Virus record (IMG/VR): IMGVR_UViG_3300036851_000321
Coordinates: 1 to 64,000 of that record
Reading direction: 5' to 3' (one strand)
Length of the DNA stretch: 64,000 bases
Origin: a virus
The position numbers were made by a program, and so were the translations under genes. Below are positions 1 through 6,711 of the stretch, piece by piece. A model generated the notes under the pieces. That model had not been told where the DNA came from and made no database searches. It worked only from the letters and a program-made list of their open reading frames with translations. The stretch's first letter is position 1; each line of letters starts with the position of its first letter.

Positions 1-2
1 CC

Positions 3-347
3 GAGAGCGCCCGTGAGGTTGCCGAGCGGCGCCTGCGTCGTGCCGGCTACCGTGTGATCTCCGTCGCGAATCGGGGGGCCGCTCTCGAGGTGCTGATTCG
101 TCACCCGGTGGCGGCGGTCATTGCGGACTTCGAGCTCGGGCGGGGGCTGCCAAGCGGGCTCGACCTGCTCGAGCAGGTGGGCAAAAGACGAAAAGAATGC
201 GGTCGCGTGCTCTGGTGTGCGGATCCACATTGGTGCAACCTCGCGGCCGAGCGCGGGATCTCGTGCGTGCCGAAGGGCTCGGAATACACCGAGCTGCTAG
301 CTGCGCTTGAGCGTGAGCTCGGTGGCCCGCCACGTGGGGCCGCCTGA
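3..347 (+). CDS. Degenerate response-regulator receiver protein, 5' end outside window
   Basis: The reading frame is open from base 3, so the gene begins upstream of the window. The fold pattern fits a CheY-like receiver domain: an amphipathic first helix, a strand ending in IADFELG whose Asp is the likely phospho-acceptor, a strand reading VLWCADP where the usual Ser/Thr is Cys, and VPKGS carrying the conserved Lys. No output domain follows. Receiver domains relay phosphorylation from a histidine kinase; here the altered switch residue suggests a divergent stand-alone domain. Its stop overlaps the next start (TGATG). It could be host or phage; the assignment rests on motif positions only. 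Confidence 0.55.
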   Translation, partial: ESAREVAERRLRRAGYRVISVANRGAALEVLIRHPVAAVIADFELGRGLPSGLDLLEQVGKRRKECGRVLWCADPHWCNLAAERGISCVPKGSEYTELLAALERELGGPPRGAA

Positions 348-1093
348 TGGCCTCCGCAAAACTACCCCCGGAACTTCCGCGAGCCGCCCCCGTCGAGCGC
401 GAGCCCACCCTCGTCCGCGGCTTCCCGATGGCACCGGGCACGAAGCACCCGCTGCCCCCGCCGCACGCCCCCCGTTCTATGTCCCCGGGACGGCAGAATC
501 CCCCGCCGGTCGACGTCGATTTCGAAGAAACCCAGGAGAGCCCCGGCCAGGATGCCCGGAGCGGGCCTGTCACGCCTCCGATCGCACCGGTGGGCGTACG
601 CGGGGAAAGACGGCCTCAGGGGCAACTAGTCCGGATATTCACCCCGACCGACACCCCGGCCGTCCAGGACGCCACGAAGCGCGAGCTTGAGCGGAAGGGG
701 TACCAGGTTGAGCGGGCGCCGGAGAGCACGGTGTCGGCGTCGGTGGCCCCGAGCCCATCCCGCCGCGGTGACGCACCCTGGTGGCGCTCAGCCGATTCAT
801 TTCTGAAGGTTGCCGGCGGCCTCGCGCTGCTCGCTGGCGGTGGACTCGCCGGCAAGGCGGCCACGGGTGCCGACAAGCCCGCCCCCGGCGTGGCCGACGC
901 CCCCGCTCAGATCGCCGAGCTCCGCGGTGATGTAGCCCGGCTCCGTGACCGCGTGAGCTCCGCCGAGCGTGACTCCGACGAGGCCCGGGCCGACGCGCGC
1001 CGGACCGCCAGACGCCTCGAGCAGACCATCACCGAGCTCGAGACGATTCGCCGCGGCATGCCCAAAATCGAGGGCCAGATCCCGGCCCGGTGA
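347..1093 (+). CDS. Membrane-anchored protein with Pro-rich N terminus and C-terminal coiled coil
   Basis: Unrecognised 248-residue protein. The first ~100 residues are rich in Pro and Arg and look disordered. A hydrophobic Gly/Ala/Leu stretch near residues 150-172 (FLKVAGGLALLAGGGLAGK) is a probable single membrane segment, followed by a short linker and a heptad-rich helix of about 50 residues (AELRGDVARLRDRVSSAERD). The layout suggests an N-in anchored protein that oligomerises through its coiled coil. ATG overlaps the stop of the receiver gene, so the two are probably co-translated. No family is assigned. Confidence 0.55.
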   Translation: MASAKLPPELPRAAPVEREPTLVRGFPMAPGTKHPLPPPHAPRSMSPGRQNPPPVDVDFEETQESPGQDARSGPVTPPIAPVGVRGERRPQGQLVRIFTPTDTPAVQDATKRELERKGYQVERAPESTVSASVAPSPSRRGDAPWWRSADSFLKVAGGLALLAGGGLAGKAATGADKPAPGVADAPAQIAELRGDVARLRDRVSSAERDSDEARADARRTARRLEQTITELETIRRGMPKIEGQIPAR

Positions 1094-1107
1094 TGACCCC
1101 AGCGATC

Positions 1108-1434
1108 CTAGCGGAGCGCGTGAGTTCGCGCGTCGACTAGGATCTTCCTGCGTACGAGCGGAATCACGTCGACGTCCAGCTCGTCACCAATCGCACCGAG
1201 GATCATCGTCCGGAGTTCAGCGGCGAGGCGAGCCATTGTTGGCGCATGATCCACCCGGAGCGGTTTCATCTGGTGGCGCCGGTACAGTACCGACACAGCG
1301 GCTTCGATGTTTGATGTGTAGACGAAGGCTTCCGGCGTGTCCTTCATGTGCTCCCAGCCGGGAGCCCATCCGCCGCCAAGGACGAGCCGGTTGCCCTGAA
1401 TCTCCAGCGTCAGATTCACCAGCGGTTTCTTCAT
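1108..1434 (-). CDS. Hypothetical protein, 108 aa
   Basis: Small mixed alpha/beta protein with no recognised motif. The start ATG is preceded by GAAGG. It faces the two genes to its left and lies just outside the left end of the transposon; before that insertion it would have been followed upstream by the 5.9-kb promoter region. No membrane segment or signal peptide is seen. Confidence 0.5.
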   Translation of the reverse strand: MKKPLVNLTLEIQGNRLVLGGGWAPGWEHMKDTPEAFVYTSNIEAAVSVLYRRHQMKPLRVDHAPTMARLAAELRTMILGAIGDELDVDVIPLVRRKILVDARTHALR

Positions 1435-1498
1435 CGCCTTCGGATCCTACCACGATGACCGCCCGGTGAACCGTTGCCAAAACGGAAAGAGTTGCCCC

Positions 1499-1506
1499 CG
1501 TCTCCC
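1499..1506. repeat. Target-site duplication, left copy
   Basis: CGTCTCCC sits immediately outside the left inverted repeat and recurs at 5898-5905 outside the right one. If the repeats are trimmed to 17 bp (starting GTAG), the duplication is 10 bp, CCGTCTCCCG at 1498-1507 and 5897-5906. Confidence 0.85.
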
Positions 1507-1524
1507 GGTAGTGGCCGGATTTGA
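1507..1524 (+). repeat. Left terminal inverted repeat of the transposon
   Basis: GGTAGTGGCCGGATTTGA, perfect inverted match to 5880-5897. Inside this the two ends diverge. Confidence 0.88.
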
Positions 1525-1567
1525 AATCGTCCGAGGTGGTTAGGGTCTGAAGCCGTAGGGTCGCGTC

Positions 1568-1942
1568 ATGGCGATCCTGCGGGAGCGGAAGGTCTGGCGG
1601 CGAGCTGACCGAGACCTACCCGAGCGTAAGCGGCTGAACCCAAATCGTCTCCGGGATGGTGAGGTAACCTATGTGCGGGCCGCGCTCGACGTGCTCCAGA
1701 TCCGGTGCGGTAGCTTGCGCAAGCTGGCGGAAGTCATGCAGATCGGGCGCATGCGCGTGACCCGGGTAGCTTCTGGCTCGCGTCGCCCAGACGTTGCCTT
1801 CGCGGTACGGCTCGCGAGGGTTGCCGGCGTGCCGGTTGAGGACATTACCCAGGGTCGGTTTGTTCGGAGCGGAGCGTGTCCTATGTGCGGGAAGCCGGCC
1901 GCCTTGGTTCAGCGAAGGCGCAGGCGTTACGCGTCGGTCTAG
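1568..1942 (+). CDS. XRE-type helix-turn-helix protein with C-terminal Cys pair (transposon cargo)
   Basis: 124 residues. Residues ~38-95 read as an XRE helix-turn-helix: a helix starting with the invariant-type LRKLAEVMQ, a recognition helix MRVTRVASGSRRP, and a third helix PDVAFAVRLARVAGV. The C terminus carries CPMCGKP, half of a zinc-ribbon-like site, then a run of Arg. Such proteins bind operators as dimers. It is the first gene inside the left end of the transposon and may regulate transposase or cargo; no operator can be assigned to it. The end overlaps the convergent gene at 1939. Confidence 0.65.
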   Translation: MAILRERKVWRRADRDLPERKRLNPNRLRDGEVTYVRAALDVLQIRCGSLRKLAEVMQIGRMRVTRVASGSRRPDVAFAVRLARVAGVPVEDITQGRFVRSGACPMCGKPAALVQRRRRRYASV

Positions 1943-2703
1943 TTCTGGGGCTTGGCGCGCGGTGCGTCGTCCTTGTAGACGAGCGAGAAAATGCTCTCCA
2001 CCGCCGTCAGCCACGTCTTTCGATCAACGACGGGCCACGTCGCGCCGGACGGCGGAAGGGTCCTCAGGAGACCAGCGATCGCCGGATGGATCGGACCGTC
2101 ACCCCCTCCACCGCCGTCTTGCCGACGGGGCGGATCATCAACGGGGTTTGGTGACGCAGCGGGAACAGCCCTGGCAATCGGCTCGACCAGACGATCCTTC
2201 CCATGATTAAAGAACCCACTTTGCTCCGCTGAGCGCTCAAAGGCCTGGCGTGCCCTTGCTGACTGCTTCTTCGCAACCCCCAGACCAACCATCTCCCGCT
2301 CCAATGCCGCGGCCGGAGGCAGCATGTGCCCACGGTACTTTTCGTGGATTGCCTTGTAGAGCGGAACCCTGAGAAAAGCCTCAGTGCTGGACGCTGCGCG
2401 TTGCCCACTATCCACGATTCTCCGGCCCAGCTCGGTCAGGGTAACCGCGCCCTTCTCGTTTTCCGTGAGCCCAAACGTTCGCGCCGTAGACATCCGGATG
2501 CGAAACGCGCCACTGGTTGCGCTCTGCTTCATGTACGCCGCAAGCTGGTCCACCGTGCAGCTGACGCCAGCGTTCTGGTGAATTGCCTCGGCTACCGCGA
2601 GCGCGTCGTCGAGGTCCCCGTAGGGAAACTCGATCGTGCTTCGGTCGTAGCCCCGCTCCTTCTCGGAATCGGATGACTTAATGGGGACTGCCTTGCCTGC
2701 CAT
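1939..2703 (-). CDS. Winged-helix-like protein of unknown function (transposon cargo)
   Basis: 254 residues. Start chosen at 2703, where AAGGAG lies 5 nt upstream, rather than the longer frame. The middle (about residues 20-150) is helical with a pattern of two small winged-helix-like units and resembles bacterial proteins catalogued as domains of unknown function (the DUF5343 type is a possibility, not verified). A Pro/Gly-rich linker follows (PPRRQDGGGGGDGP), then a C-terminal helical segment. The gene converges on the HTH gene with a 4-nt overlap. Role in transposition or in host interaction is unknown. Confidence 0.55.
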   Translation of the reverse strand: MAGKAVPIKSSDSEKERGYDRSTIEFPYGDLDDALAVAEAIHQNAGVSCTVDQLAAYMKQSATSGAFRIRMSTARTFGLTENEKGAVTLTELGRRIVDSGQRAASSTEAFLRVPLYKAIHEKYRGHMLPPAAALEREMVGLGVAKKQSARARQAFERSAEQSGFFNHGKDRLVEPIARAVPAASPNPVDDPPRRQDGGGGGDGPIHPAIAGLLRTLPPSGATWPVVDRKTWLTAVESIFSLVYKDDAPRAKPQN

Positions 2704-3105
2704 GGGGGCTCCTTCCGCCGGCATAGCCGGCACGGGCACTCACAAGATACGCCCCCATCCGCATTCCCGCAACGCATCAAATGCGGATTTCGGCATTGTC
2801 TCAGATTCCGCATTTCATGGCATTGTACTTAAGGCGGCAGCGTGATAGCTTTCCCTCGCTGGCCACGAAAGGCCACGAATCTCGCCAAATATGGCAACGG
2901 CCGCCCAGTGGGGTCGCCACCGACGGCCGTTGCTCATGCCCGGGCAGGTAATGCCTGAGCGGTGTCCAAACGTTCCAGGTCCGGACGCTGCTCAGACTAC
3001 CGCACGCCGCCCGCCGGGGCAATCCATTCTCAGTGGCGCGCTCGGAGCGTAGTCGTGAAAATTCGCCGCCTTACAAAAGGCCATAAGGGCTGTAAGTCCC
3101 CGGAG
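2704..3105. other. Intergenic segment inside transposon with two strong hairpins
   Basis: No convincing gene. Two large inverted repeats are present: CAACGGCCG/CGGCCGTTG (2895-2903 and 2924-2932, 20-nt loop) and a 13-bp stem with one G-T pair and a GTTC loop at 3098-3127. Neither is followed by a T run on either strand, so they are not classical terminators. The second overlaps the 3' end of the ribbon-helix-helix gene. Confidence 0.5.
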
Positions 3106-3318
3106 CTAGCGTTCGCTGGCTCCGGGGCTGCCCCCGGCGCCGCGTTCCGCTTCGGCGAGTAGTGCGCGGCGTGCCCATTCAGACAGTCGAAGGCCGCCCT
3201 GCCCAGCTGCCCGATCGAGCATGCGGCGCTCGTCCTCTGTAAAACGGACGGACAGGAGGGACCCTTTCGCGAGTTTCCGGGCGATGGCCGGGCGCCCAGC
3301 GCTGCGCTGCCTAGTCAC
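3106..3318 (-). CDS. Ribbon-helix-helix protein co-translated with transposase
   Basis: 70 residues. The segment LLSVRFTEDERRMLDRAA followed by LRLSEWARRALLAEA fits a ribbon-helix-helix unit (beta strand, two helices), as in CopG/MobC-like DNA-binding proteins. The start lies within the last codons of the transposase gene (8-nt overlap), so the two are translated together. It may be an accessory DNA-binding factor or autorepressor for the transposon, which would fit the repeated motif at the transposase promoter. Function is inferred from fold and context. Confidence 0.6.
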   Translation of the reverse strand: MTRQRSAGRPAIARKLAKGSLLSVRFTEDERRMLDRAAGQGGLRLSEWARRALLAEAERGAGGSPGASER

Positions 3319-4156
3319 GGGTCACCCCGTCCAAGGTCGCGTCGAGCAGCTCACCGGTGCTCCAGAGGGTCTGGCTAATACCCGCGGCCATGGCCGGCGA
3401 TACCCGAATGGTCCCGTGACGACGCACGAAATTGTAGTGCGCGAAGTGAAGGGCCGTCGCGGCAACGTGGTTCTGAATCTTCTTGCTGAATGCGTTCGTG
3501 AGACGCGTGTAGCGCCTGACGCCCATGCGGACCGTCAAGTTCTGCCGCTCGACGTAGCTGGTTGAAACGAGGTCTTCTTCGGGCGCGCCAAAGATGGGCG
3601 TCTTCTCGACCTCGATCACCTTTGGCGGGCTGTATCGGCCGGGCCCGCTCGGCTCCGCCTCGTACGTTTTGTGGAGCTGCGCGTAATCAACACCACCGGG
3701 GCCGAACTCGGACCCGATGGCGTCGATGTACGAGCGCAGCCCGTCCGTCGAAATCTGCACGCGGTTTGCTAGTCTTCGCGCAACGTCAGCAATGAACGCG
3801 TGCGTGTGCGCCGCGTCGCGCTTGCCCACGAGAAACGTGGGAACGAGCTTGGTATCCGAGTCGATGGCCACGAACGTCCAAGTGTCCCCGACAGCCTGAC
3901 GATCGTCAGTCGCGGTAACGTGACGCTGCTTCTTGCCGACGAAGGCCCACAGCTCGTCTATCTCGAGGCGGTCACATTGGAGGTTCACCATGGTGCGGTC
4001 GAGTAGGTCGGCGCAGCCGTTGCCCACACGAACGAGCAGCGTTCCGATCGTCTCGCGGTTCACGCCCGTCATACGCTCGGTCGAGCGGATCGAGCAGCCC
4101 TCAACTAGGGCGTTGACGACCGCGATCTGCTTCTCTCGGGGGAGGTTGTTGGCCAT
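3311..4156 (-). CDS. IS1-type DDE transposase
   Basis: 281 residues in one uninterrupted frame. An N-terminal HTH region (LPREKQIAVVNALVEGCSIR, then a second helix pair) is followed by an RNase H-like core: first Asp in RLEIDELWAFVGKK, second Asp in TWTFVAIDSDTK, and the Glu in TSYVERQN, followed by a C-terminal RRYTRLTNAFSKK helix. This set matches the single-ORF IS1-family transposases found in many soil bacteria, rather than the frameshifted classic IS1. It would cut and join the 18-bp ends of the 1507-5897 element. All three acidic residues are present, so it looks active. Confidence 0.88.
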   Translation of the reverse strand: MANNLPREKQIAVVNALVEGCSIRSTERMTGVNRETIGTLLVRVGNGCADLLDRTMVNLQCDRLEIDELWAFVGKKQRHVTATDDRQAVGDTWTFVAIDSDTKLVPTFLVGKRDAAHTHAFIADVARRLANRVQISTDGLRSYIDAIGSEFGPGGVDYAQLHKTYEAEPSGPGRYSPPKVIEVEKTPIFGAPEEDLVSTSYVERQNLTVRMGVRRYTRLTNAFSKKIQNHVAATALHFAHYNFVRRHGTIRVSPAMAAGISQTLWSTGELLDATLDGVTRD

Positions 4157-4397
4157 CTCTCAATATATGTATGACATAAATAGGGGGTCCGTCAAGGGAA
4201 TATTTGTATGACAGTTGGATGGCGCCTTGAGTCACCCGGGGACTCGGAGGGGACCGAAAACCTCGCTGGGTGACCCCACTGACTGGCCCGGCGGCCGACC
4301 TTCCGATAAAACACCCATGTGATGGTTCCATGGTCGACCGGTGGCTCGGGCGGGGGCTTGACGGCCGGGCGTCAGGCGCGAAAGAGTCACCCGGGAG
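4157..4397. promoter_or_regulatory. Divergent control region of the transposon
   Basis: AT-rich compared with its surroundings. On the minus strand a sigma-70-like promoter for the transposase is visible: TTGACG (4189-4194) followed 17-18 nt downstream by ATACAT/TACATA. The 9-mer TGTATGACA occurs twice, at 4168-4176 over the -10 region and at 4205-4213 upstream of the -35, a spacing of 37 bp that would place a bound repressor on the promoter. A separate 12-bp direct repeat GAGTCACCCGGG is at 4229-4240 and 4384-4395. Confidence 0.5.
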
Positions 4398-4622
4398 TTG
4401 GCCGATTTTCGAAAGGTGATCGAGAACGCAGCGGCCCAGGGGATCGATCTCCAGGAGGTCGCCATTCATTACGAGGGCCTTACGCCCGACGAATTGAAAG
4501 CCGTAGGCGACCACCAGGAGATAACCCACGTGATTGACGAAGGACGCGTCCTGGCAAAGTTCCCCAAGGAAGGCCTCCCGCTCTATCCCGAAAAGGCGAC
4601 GGTCCATTACCTTGGAGCCTGA
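4398..4622 (+). CDS. Small protein preceding the TrpC-like gene (transposon cargo)
   Basis: 74 residues, no family recognised. TTG start at 4398; a GTG at 4416 is an alternative because the ribosome site is poor. The sequence is mixed and well structured: a helix, then EVAIHYEGLTPDELKAVG, then a beta-rich half ending KATVHYLGA. It ends 4 nt before the TrpC-like gene, so the pair probably forms one transcription unit. It could be a partner or regulator of the enzyme; a precursor peptide is possible but no leader motif is visible. Confidence 0.5.
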   Translation: MADFRKVIENAAAQGIDLQEVAIHYEGLTPDELKAVGDHQEITHVIDEGRVLAKFPKEGLPLYPEKATVHYLGA

Positions 4623-4626
4623 AAAG

Positions 4627-5541
4627 ATGTCGCCGCTGCTTCAAAGAATCGTTAAACAGACGGAGGCTCGCGCGGCAGCACGTGCCGAGCGCGTCCCGTT
4701 TGCTGAGATTCGTCGACGCGCCGAAGATGACACGGCGCCGCCCCCGCGTGGGCTAGCCGTCGCTCTGGCCCGTGGGTTTTCGGTAATAGCCGAGCACAAG
4801 CGTCGATCACCTAGCGGTGGCGCCATGAACGCTCGGAACGTCGCGTGCTGTCTGGACGTATACGGCGAAACCCCATGGATCTCCGCGATCTCTGTTCTCA
4901 CGGAAGAGGACAATTTTGGGGGCAGCCTGGAAGACCTGGTGATGGCTCGCAGTCGGTGCGGAAGCAAACCATTGCTTCGGAAGGACTTCATCACAACCGA
5001 GTACCAGGTCTATGAGGCTAGAGCGTTCGGCGCCGATGCGGTGCTGCTCATGGCGGCCATTCATCGGGACCCAAGTCGCTTGCTAGCGCTGTTTGAACTG
5101 GCTCGCGACCTTCGAATGGACGCGCTCCTGGAGATCGGTCACGGGGGCATGAGTCCACCCGCCATGCGCGGGATGATTCCGGAAGACGCTGCAATCTGGG
5201 GAATCAACTCGCGGACGTTTGATGGCAGGTGGGGAGCCCGGATGGCCCTCAGTAGGGTGGTCGCGGCTGTTACTAGCCACGATCTCAGAACCGAGACGAG
5301 CCGACATGCTGCGCTCCGCTCACTTGTTCCACATGGCAAGATCGCGGTGGCTGAGAGCGGCATCATGACGGCGGATGAATTGCGCGCAACGGCGGACAAT
5401 CGATACAACGCGGCACTCATTGGGACGGCCTTCCTAAAGTCGGCGCCAATCGAGGATGTAGTCACAAGTTTTGCCCGTGTGTTCGAGCAGTATGTACCGG
5501 ACGGTGCGGGGCGACGCGTTCCTAGTTCTGCGCCCGCCTGA
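4627..5541 (+). CDS. Indole-3-glycerol phosphate synthase-like protein (TrpC family) as transposon cargo
   Basis: 304 residues, a (beta/alpha)8 barrel of the TrpC family, which converts carboxyphenylaminodeoxyribulose phosphate to indole-3-glycerol phosphate in tryptophan synthesis. The active-site set is complete: E56 and K58 in VIAEHKRRSPSGG, K119 in PLLRKDF, E169 in LLEIGHGG, N194 and R196 in GINSRTF, S244 in VAESGI, and the phosphate loop ALIGTAFLKS. Family members are about 250-270 residues; the extra length is at the N terminus and before VAESG. GGAG lies 9 nt before ATG. No other trp gene is near, so either it supplements the host pathway or acts on a related substrate. Motifs are seen; cargo role is inferred. 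Confidence 0.85.
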   Translation: MSPLLQRIVKQTEARAAARAERVPFAEIRRRAEDDTAPPPRGLAVALARGFSVIAEHKRRSPSGGAMNARNVACCLDVYGETPWISAISVLTEEDNFGGSLEDLVMARSRCGSKPLLRKDFITTEYQVYEARAFGADAVLLMAAIHRDPSRLLALFELARDLRMDALLEIGHGGMSPPAMRGMIPEDAAIWGINSRTFDGRWGARMALSRVVAAVTSHDLRTETSRHAALRSLVPHGKIAVAESGIMTADELRATADNRYNAALIGTAFLKSAPIEDVVTSFARVFEQYVPDGAGRRVPSSAPA

Positions 5542-5824
5542 ACTCGCCCACGATAGCGACCCTGACCGCCTCCGCCGGTCCAGTAACGGGCGGCGCCCCC
5601 AGCACCGCGTGGAACCTCCGCTTCCCGCCCGGCCCGCTCTCGTGGCTCCAAGCGTAAACGCGTGACGCCTTCGGGTGGCTAACCTCGAAGACCTGGACCT
5701 CGCCCTCCCAGACGATTTGGCCCTCGTGGGTCTCCTTCACCGGGACGGATTCAAGCCACGTCGCCTCCAGGCCGTGAAGGTGGCGGATAGCGTCTAGCAG
5801 GGCTGGAAGGCCGGCGGGGTCCAT
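5522..5824 (-). CDS. Hypothetical protein, 100 aa (transposon cargo)
   Basis: Small soluble protein with an alternating beta pattern (IVWEGEVQVFEVSHP, RVYAWSHESG, RFHAVLGAPP) and a C-terminal AVRVAIV helix. It resembles small hypothetical proteins of myxobacteria in composition, but no domain is named. It overlaps the 3' end of the TrpC-like gene by 20 nt in convergent orientation and lies just inside the right end of the transposon. Confidence 0.55.
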   Translation of the reverse strand: MDPAGLPALLDAIRHLHGLEATWLESVPVKETHEGQIVWEGEVQVFEVSHPKASRVYAWSHESGPGGKRRFHAVLGAPPVTGPAEAVRVAIVGEFRRAQN

Positions 5825-5879
5825 GCGCTAGTCATAGTGACTAAAAACTCGCTGGTCACCGGGCACTGTCCTAGTTTCC

Positions 5880-5897
5880 TCAAATCCGGCCACTACC
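5880..5897 (-). repeat. Right terminal inverted repeat of the transposon
   Basis: Reads GGTAGTGGCCGGATTTGA on the minus strand, identical to 1507-1524. Confidence 0.88.
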
Positions 5898-5925
5898 CGT
5901 CTCCCGAGTGGAGTCGGGGTTTTTT
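5896..5925 (+). terminator. Intrinsic terminator at the transposon right junction
   Basis: CCCG-T-CTCC, loop CGAGT, GGAG-T-CGGG, then GTTTTTT. The stem has one T-T mismatch. The left arm is the target duplication, so the hairpin existed before insertion and both copies of the duplication preserve parts of it. Confidence 0.7.
5898..5905. repeat. Target-site duplication, right copy
   Basis: CGTCTCCC, matching 1499-1506. It is also part of the terminator stem that was split by the insertion. Confidence 0.85.
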
Positions 5926-5933
5926 GTCGTTTG

Positions 5934-5963
5934 TGGTATGCTCAGCGCGTTGTCTGACAACGC
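5934..5963 (+). promoter_or_regulatory. Extended -10 promoter with 17-bp palindromic operator
   Basis: TGGTATGCT (5934-5942) matches an extended -10 element. Five bases downstream, over the expected transcription start, lies the perfect palindrome GCGTTGTC-T-GACAACGC (5947-5963). It probably controls the ParB / ABC-GNAT operon. The cognate repressor is not identified, and I saw no second copy of the palindrome. Confidence 0.6.
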
Positions 5964-5980
5964 CCGAGCCTCCGCGTCTC

Positions 5981-6169
5981 ATGTCGTTCAGCGAGCTCGT
6001 CGATCTGCCGCCAGCCGACCGCGTGAAGCATGAGCTGAAGATCCTCGATGGCCTGATGGCGCGCGCGGTGCAAGACAAGGACTGGACCGGTTCGCTCAAG
6101 ATCTTCGAGAGCGCCCACGAACTCCTTCGGCGTGCGCAGCCGGGATCAGGAAAGGTATCGATCCGATGA
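5981..6169 (+). CDS. Small helical protein heading the ParB operon
   Basis: 62 residues starting MSFSELVDLPPADRVKHELK; the longer upstream frame runs through the promoter and terminator and is discarded. It is predicted to be wholly helical and resembles small conserved phage proteins seen next to ParB-like genes. The stop overlaps the next ATG (ATGA). Function unknown. Confidence 0.6.
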   Translation: MSFSELVDLPPADRVKHELKILDGLMARAVQDKDWTGSLKIFESAHELLRRAQPGSGKVSIR

Positions 6170-6711
6170 GTGAAGCTGCAGCCGCCGAGTGGTGCGACCC
6201 GAAGTCGCTGAAGCCCTGGGACAAGAACCCGCGCAAGAACGACGATGCGGTGAAACAGGTTGCCGACTCGATTCGACGATTCGGGTTCTCGGCGCCCATC
6301 GTGGCACGCAAAGAGAATCGCGAGATCATCGCGGGACATACACGCTGGAAGGCGGCGCGCTTGCTCGGGCTCGCGAAGGTGCCGGTGCGCATGCTCGACA
6401 TTTCCGAGCACGACGCACATCTTCTCGCGCTCGCGGACAACAAGCTCGAGGAGATTGCGGACTGGGACGACGCGGCCGTCGCGCACCTGCTTTCTACGGC
6501 CAGTTTCGGCGACGCCATGCTGGCCGGCTGGAGCGGAGATGAGCTCGGCAAGATGGCCGACGCGATCATCGGCGCGCCGAAGACTGACGATAAGCAAGTC
6601 GAACTAGACGAAGGCTTCTCGGTTGTGGTTGATTGTGCTGACGAAGAAGAACAACTTCGCGTGATCGCGTGGTGCCAGGAGCAGGACATCAAATGCCGCG
6701 CGTTGATCTAG
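6166..6711 (+). CDS. ParB/Srx-fold domain protein
   Basis: 181 residues. Residues ~10-100 are a ParB N-terminal domain: SLKPWDKNPRKND, VADSIRRFGFSAPIV, then the nucleotide-binding signature GHTRWKAARLLG (57-68) and ALADNKLEE. Partition ParB proteins also carry an HTH domain and bind parS; that part is absent, as usual in phage ParB-like proteins that accompany DNA methyltransferases or modification enzymes. The C-terminal 50 residues are a separate small domain. It overlaps the ABC-GNAT gene by 19 nt, which implies a shared job, perhaps nucleotide hydrolysis or DNA loading. Confidence 0.8.
   Translation: MSEAAAAEWCDPKSLKPWDKNPRKNDDAVKQVADSIRRFGFSAPIVARKENREIIAGHTRWKAARLLGLAKVPVRMLDISEHDAHLLALADNKLEEIADWDDAAVAHLLSTASFGDAMLAGWSGDELGKMADAIIGAPKTDDKQVELDEGFSVVVDCADEEEQLRVIAWCQEQDIKCRALI

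Larger units (their letters stand above)
1507..5897. mobile_element. IS1-type transposon with cargo genes (4.4 kb)
   Basis: Bounded by perfect 18-bp inverted repeats GGTAGTGGCCGGATTTGA (1507-1524 and, inverted, 5880-5897) and flanked by a direct duplication of the target. IS1-family ends begin GG and the family duplicates roughly 8-10 bp, which agrees with the DDE transposase at 3311-4156. Ordinary IS1-type elements are about 0.8-1.2 kb; this one adds about 3 kb of passengers: an HTH protein, a winged-helix-like protein, a ribbon-helix-helix protein, a small ORF, a TrpC-like enzyme and a small reverse gene. Repeats and duplication are read directly; movement as one unit is inferred. Confidence 0.85.

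Noticed and set aside
2801-3022. Minus-strand 73-codon ORF in the transposon gap
   Set aside because: No ribosome site, basic out-of-frame-like composition, and it runs through a 9-bp hairpin stem. No family features.
4398-4622. RiPP precursor peptide ahead of the TrpC-like enzyme
   Set aside because: No double-Gly leader, no Cys/Ser/Thr-rich core and no maturation genes nearby; a folded small protein is more likely.
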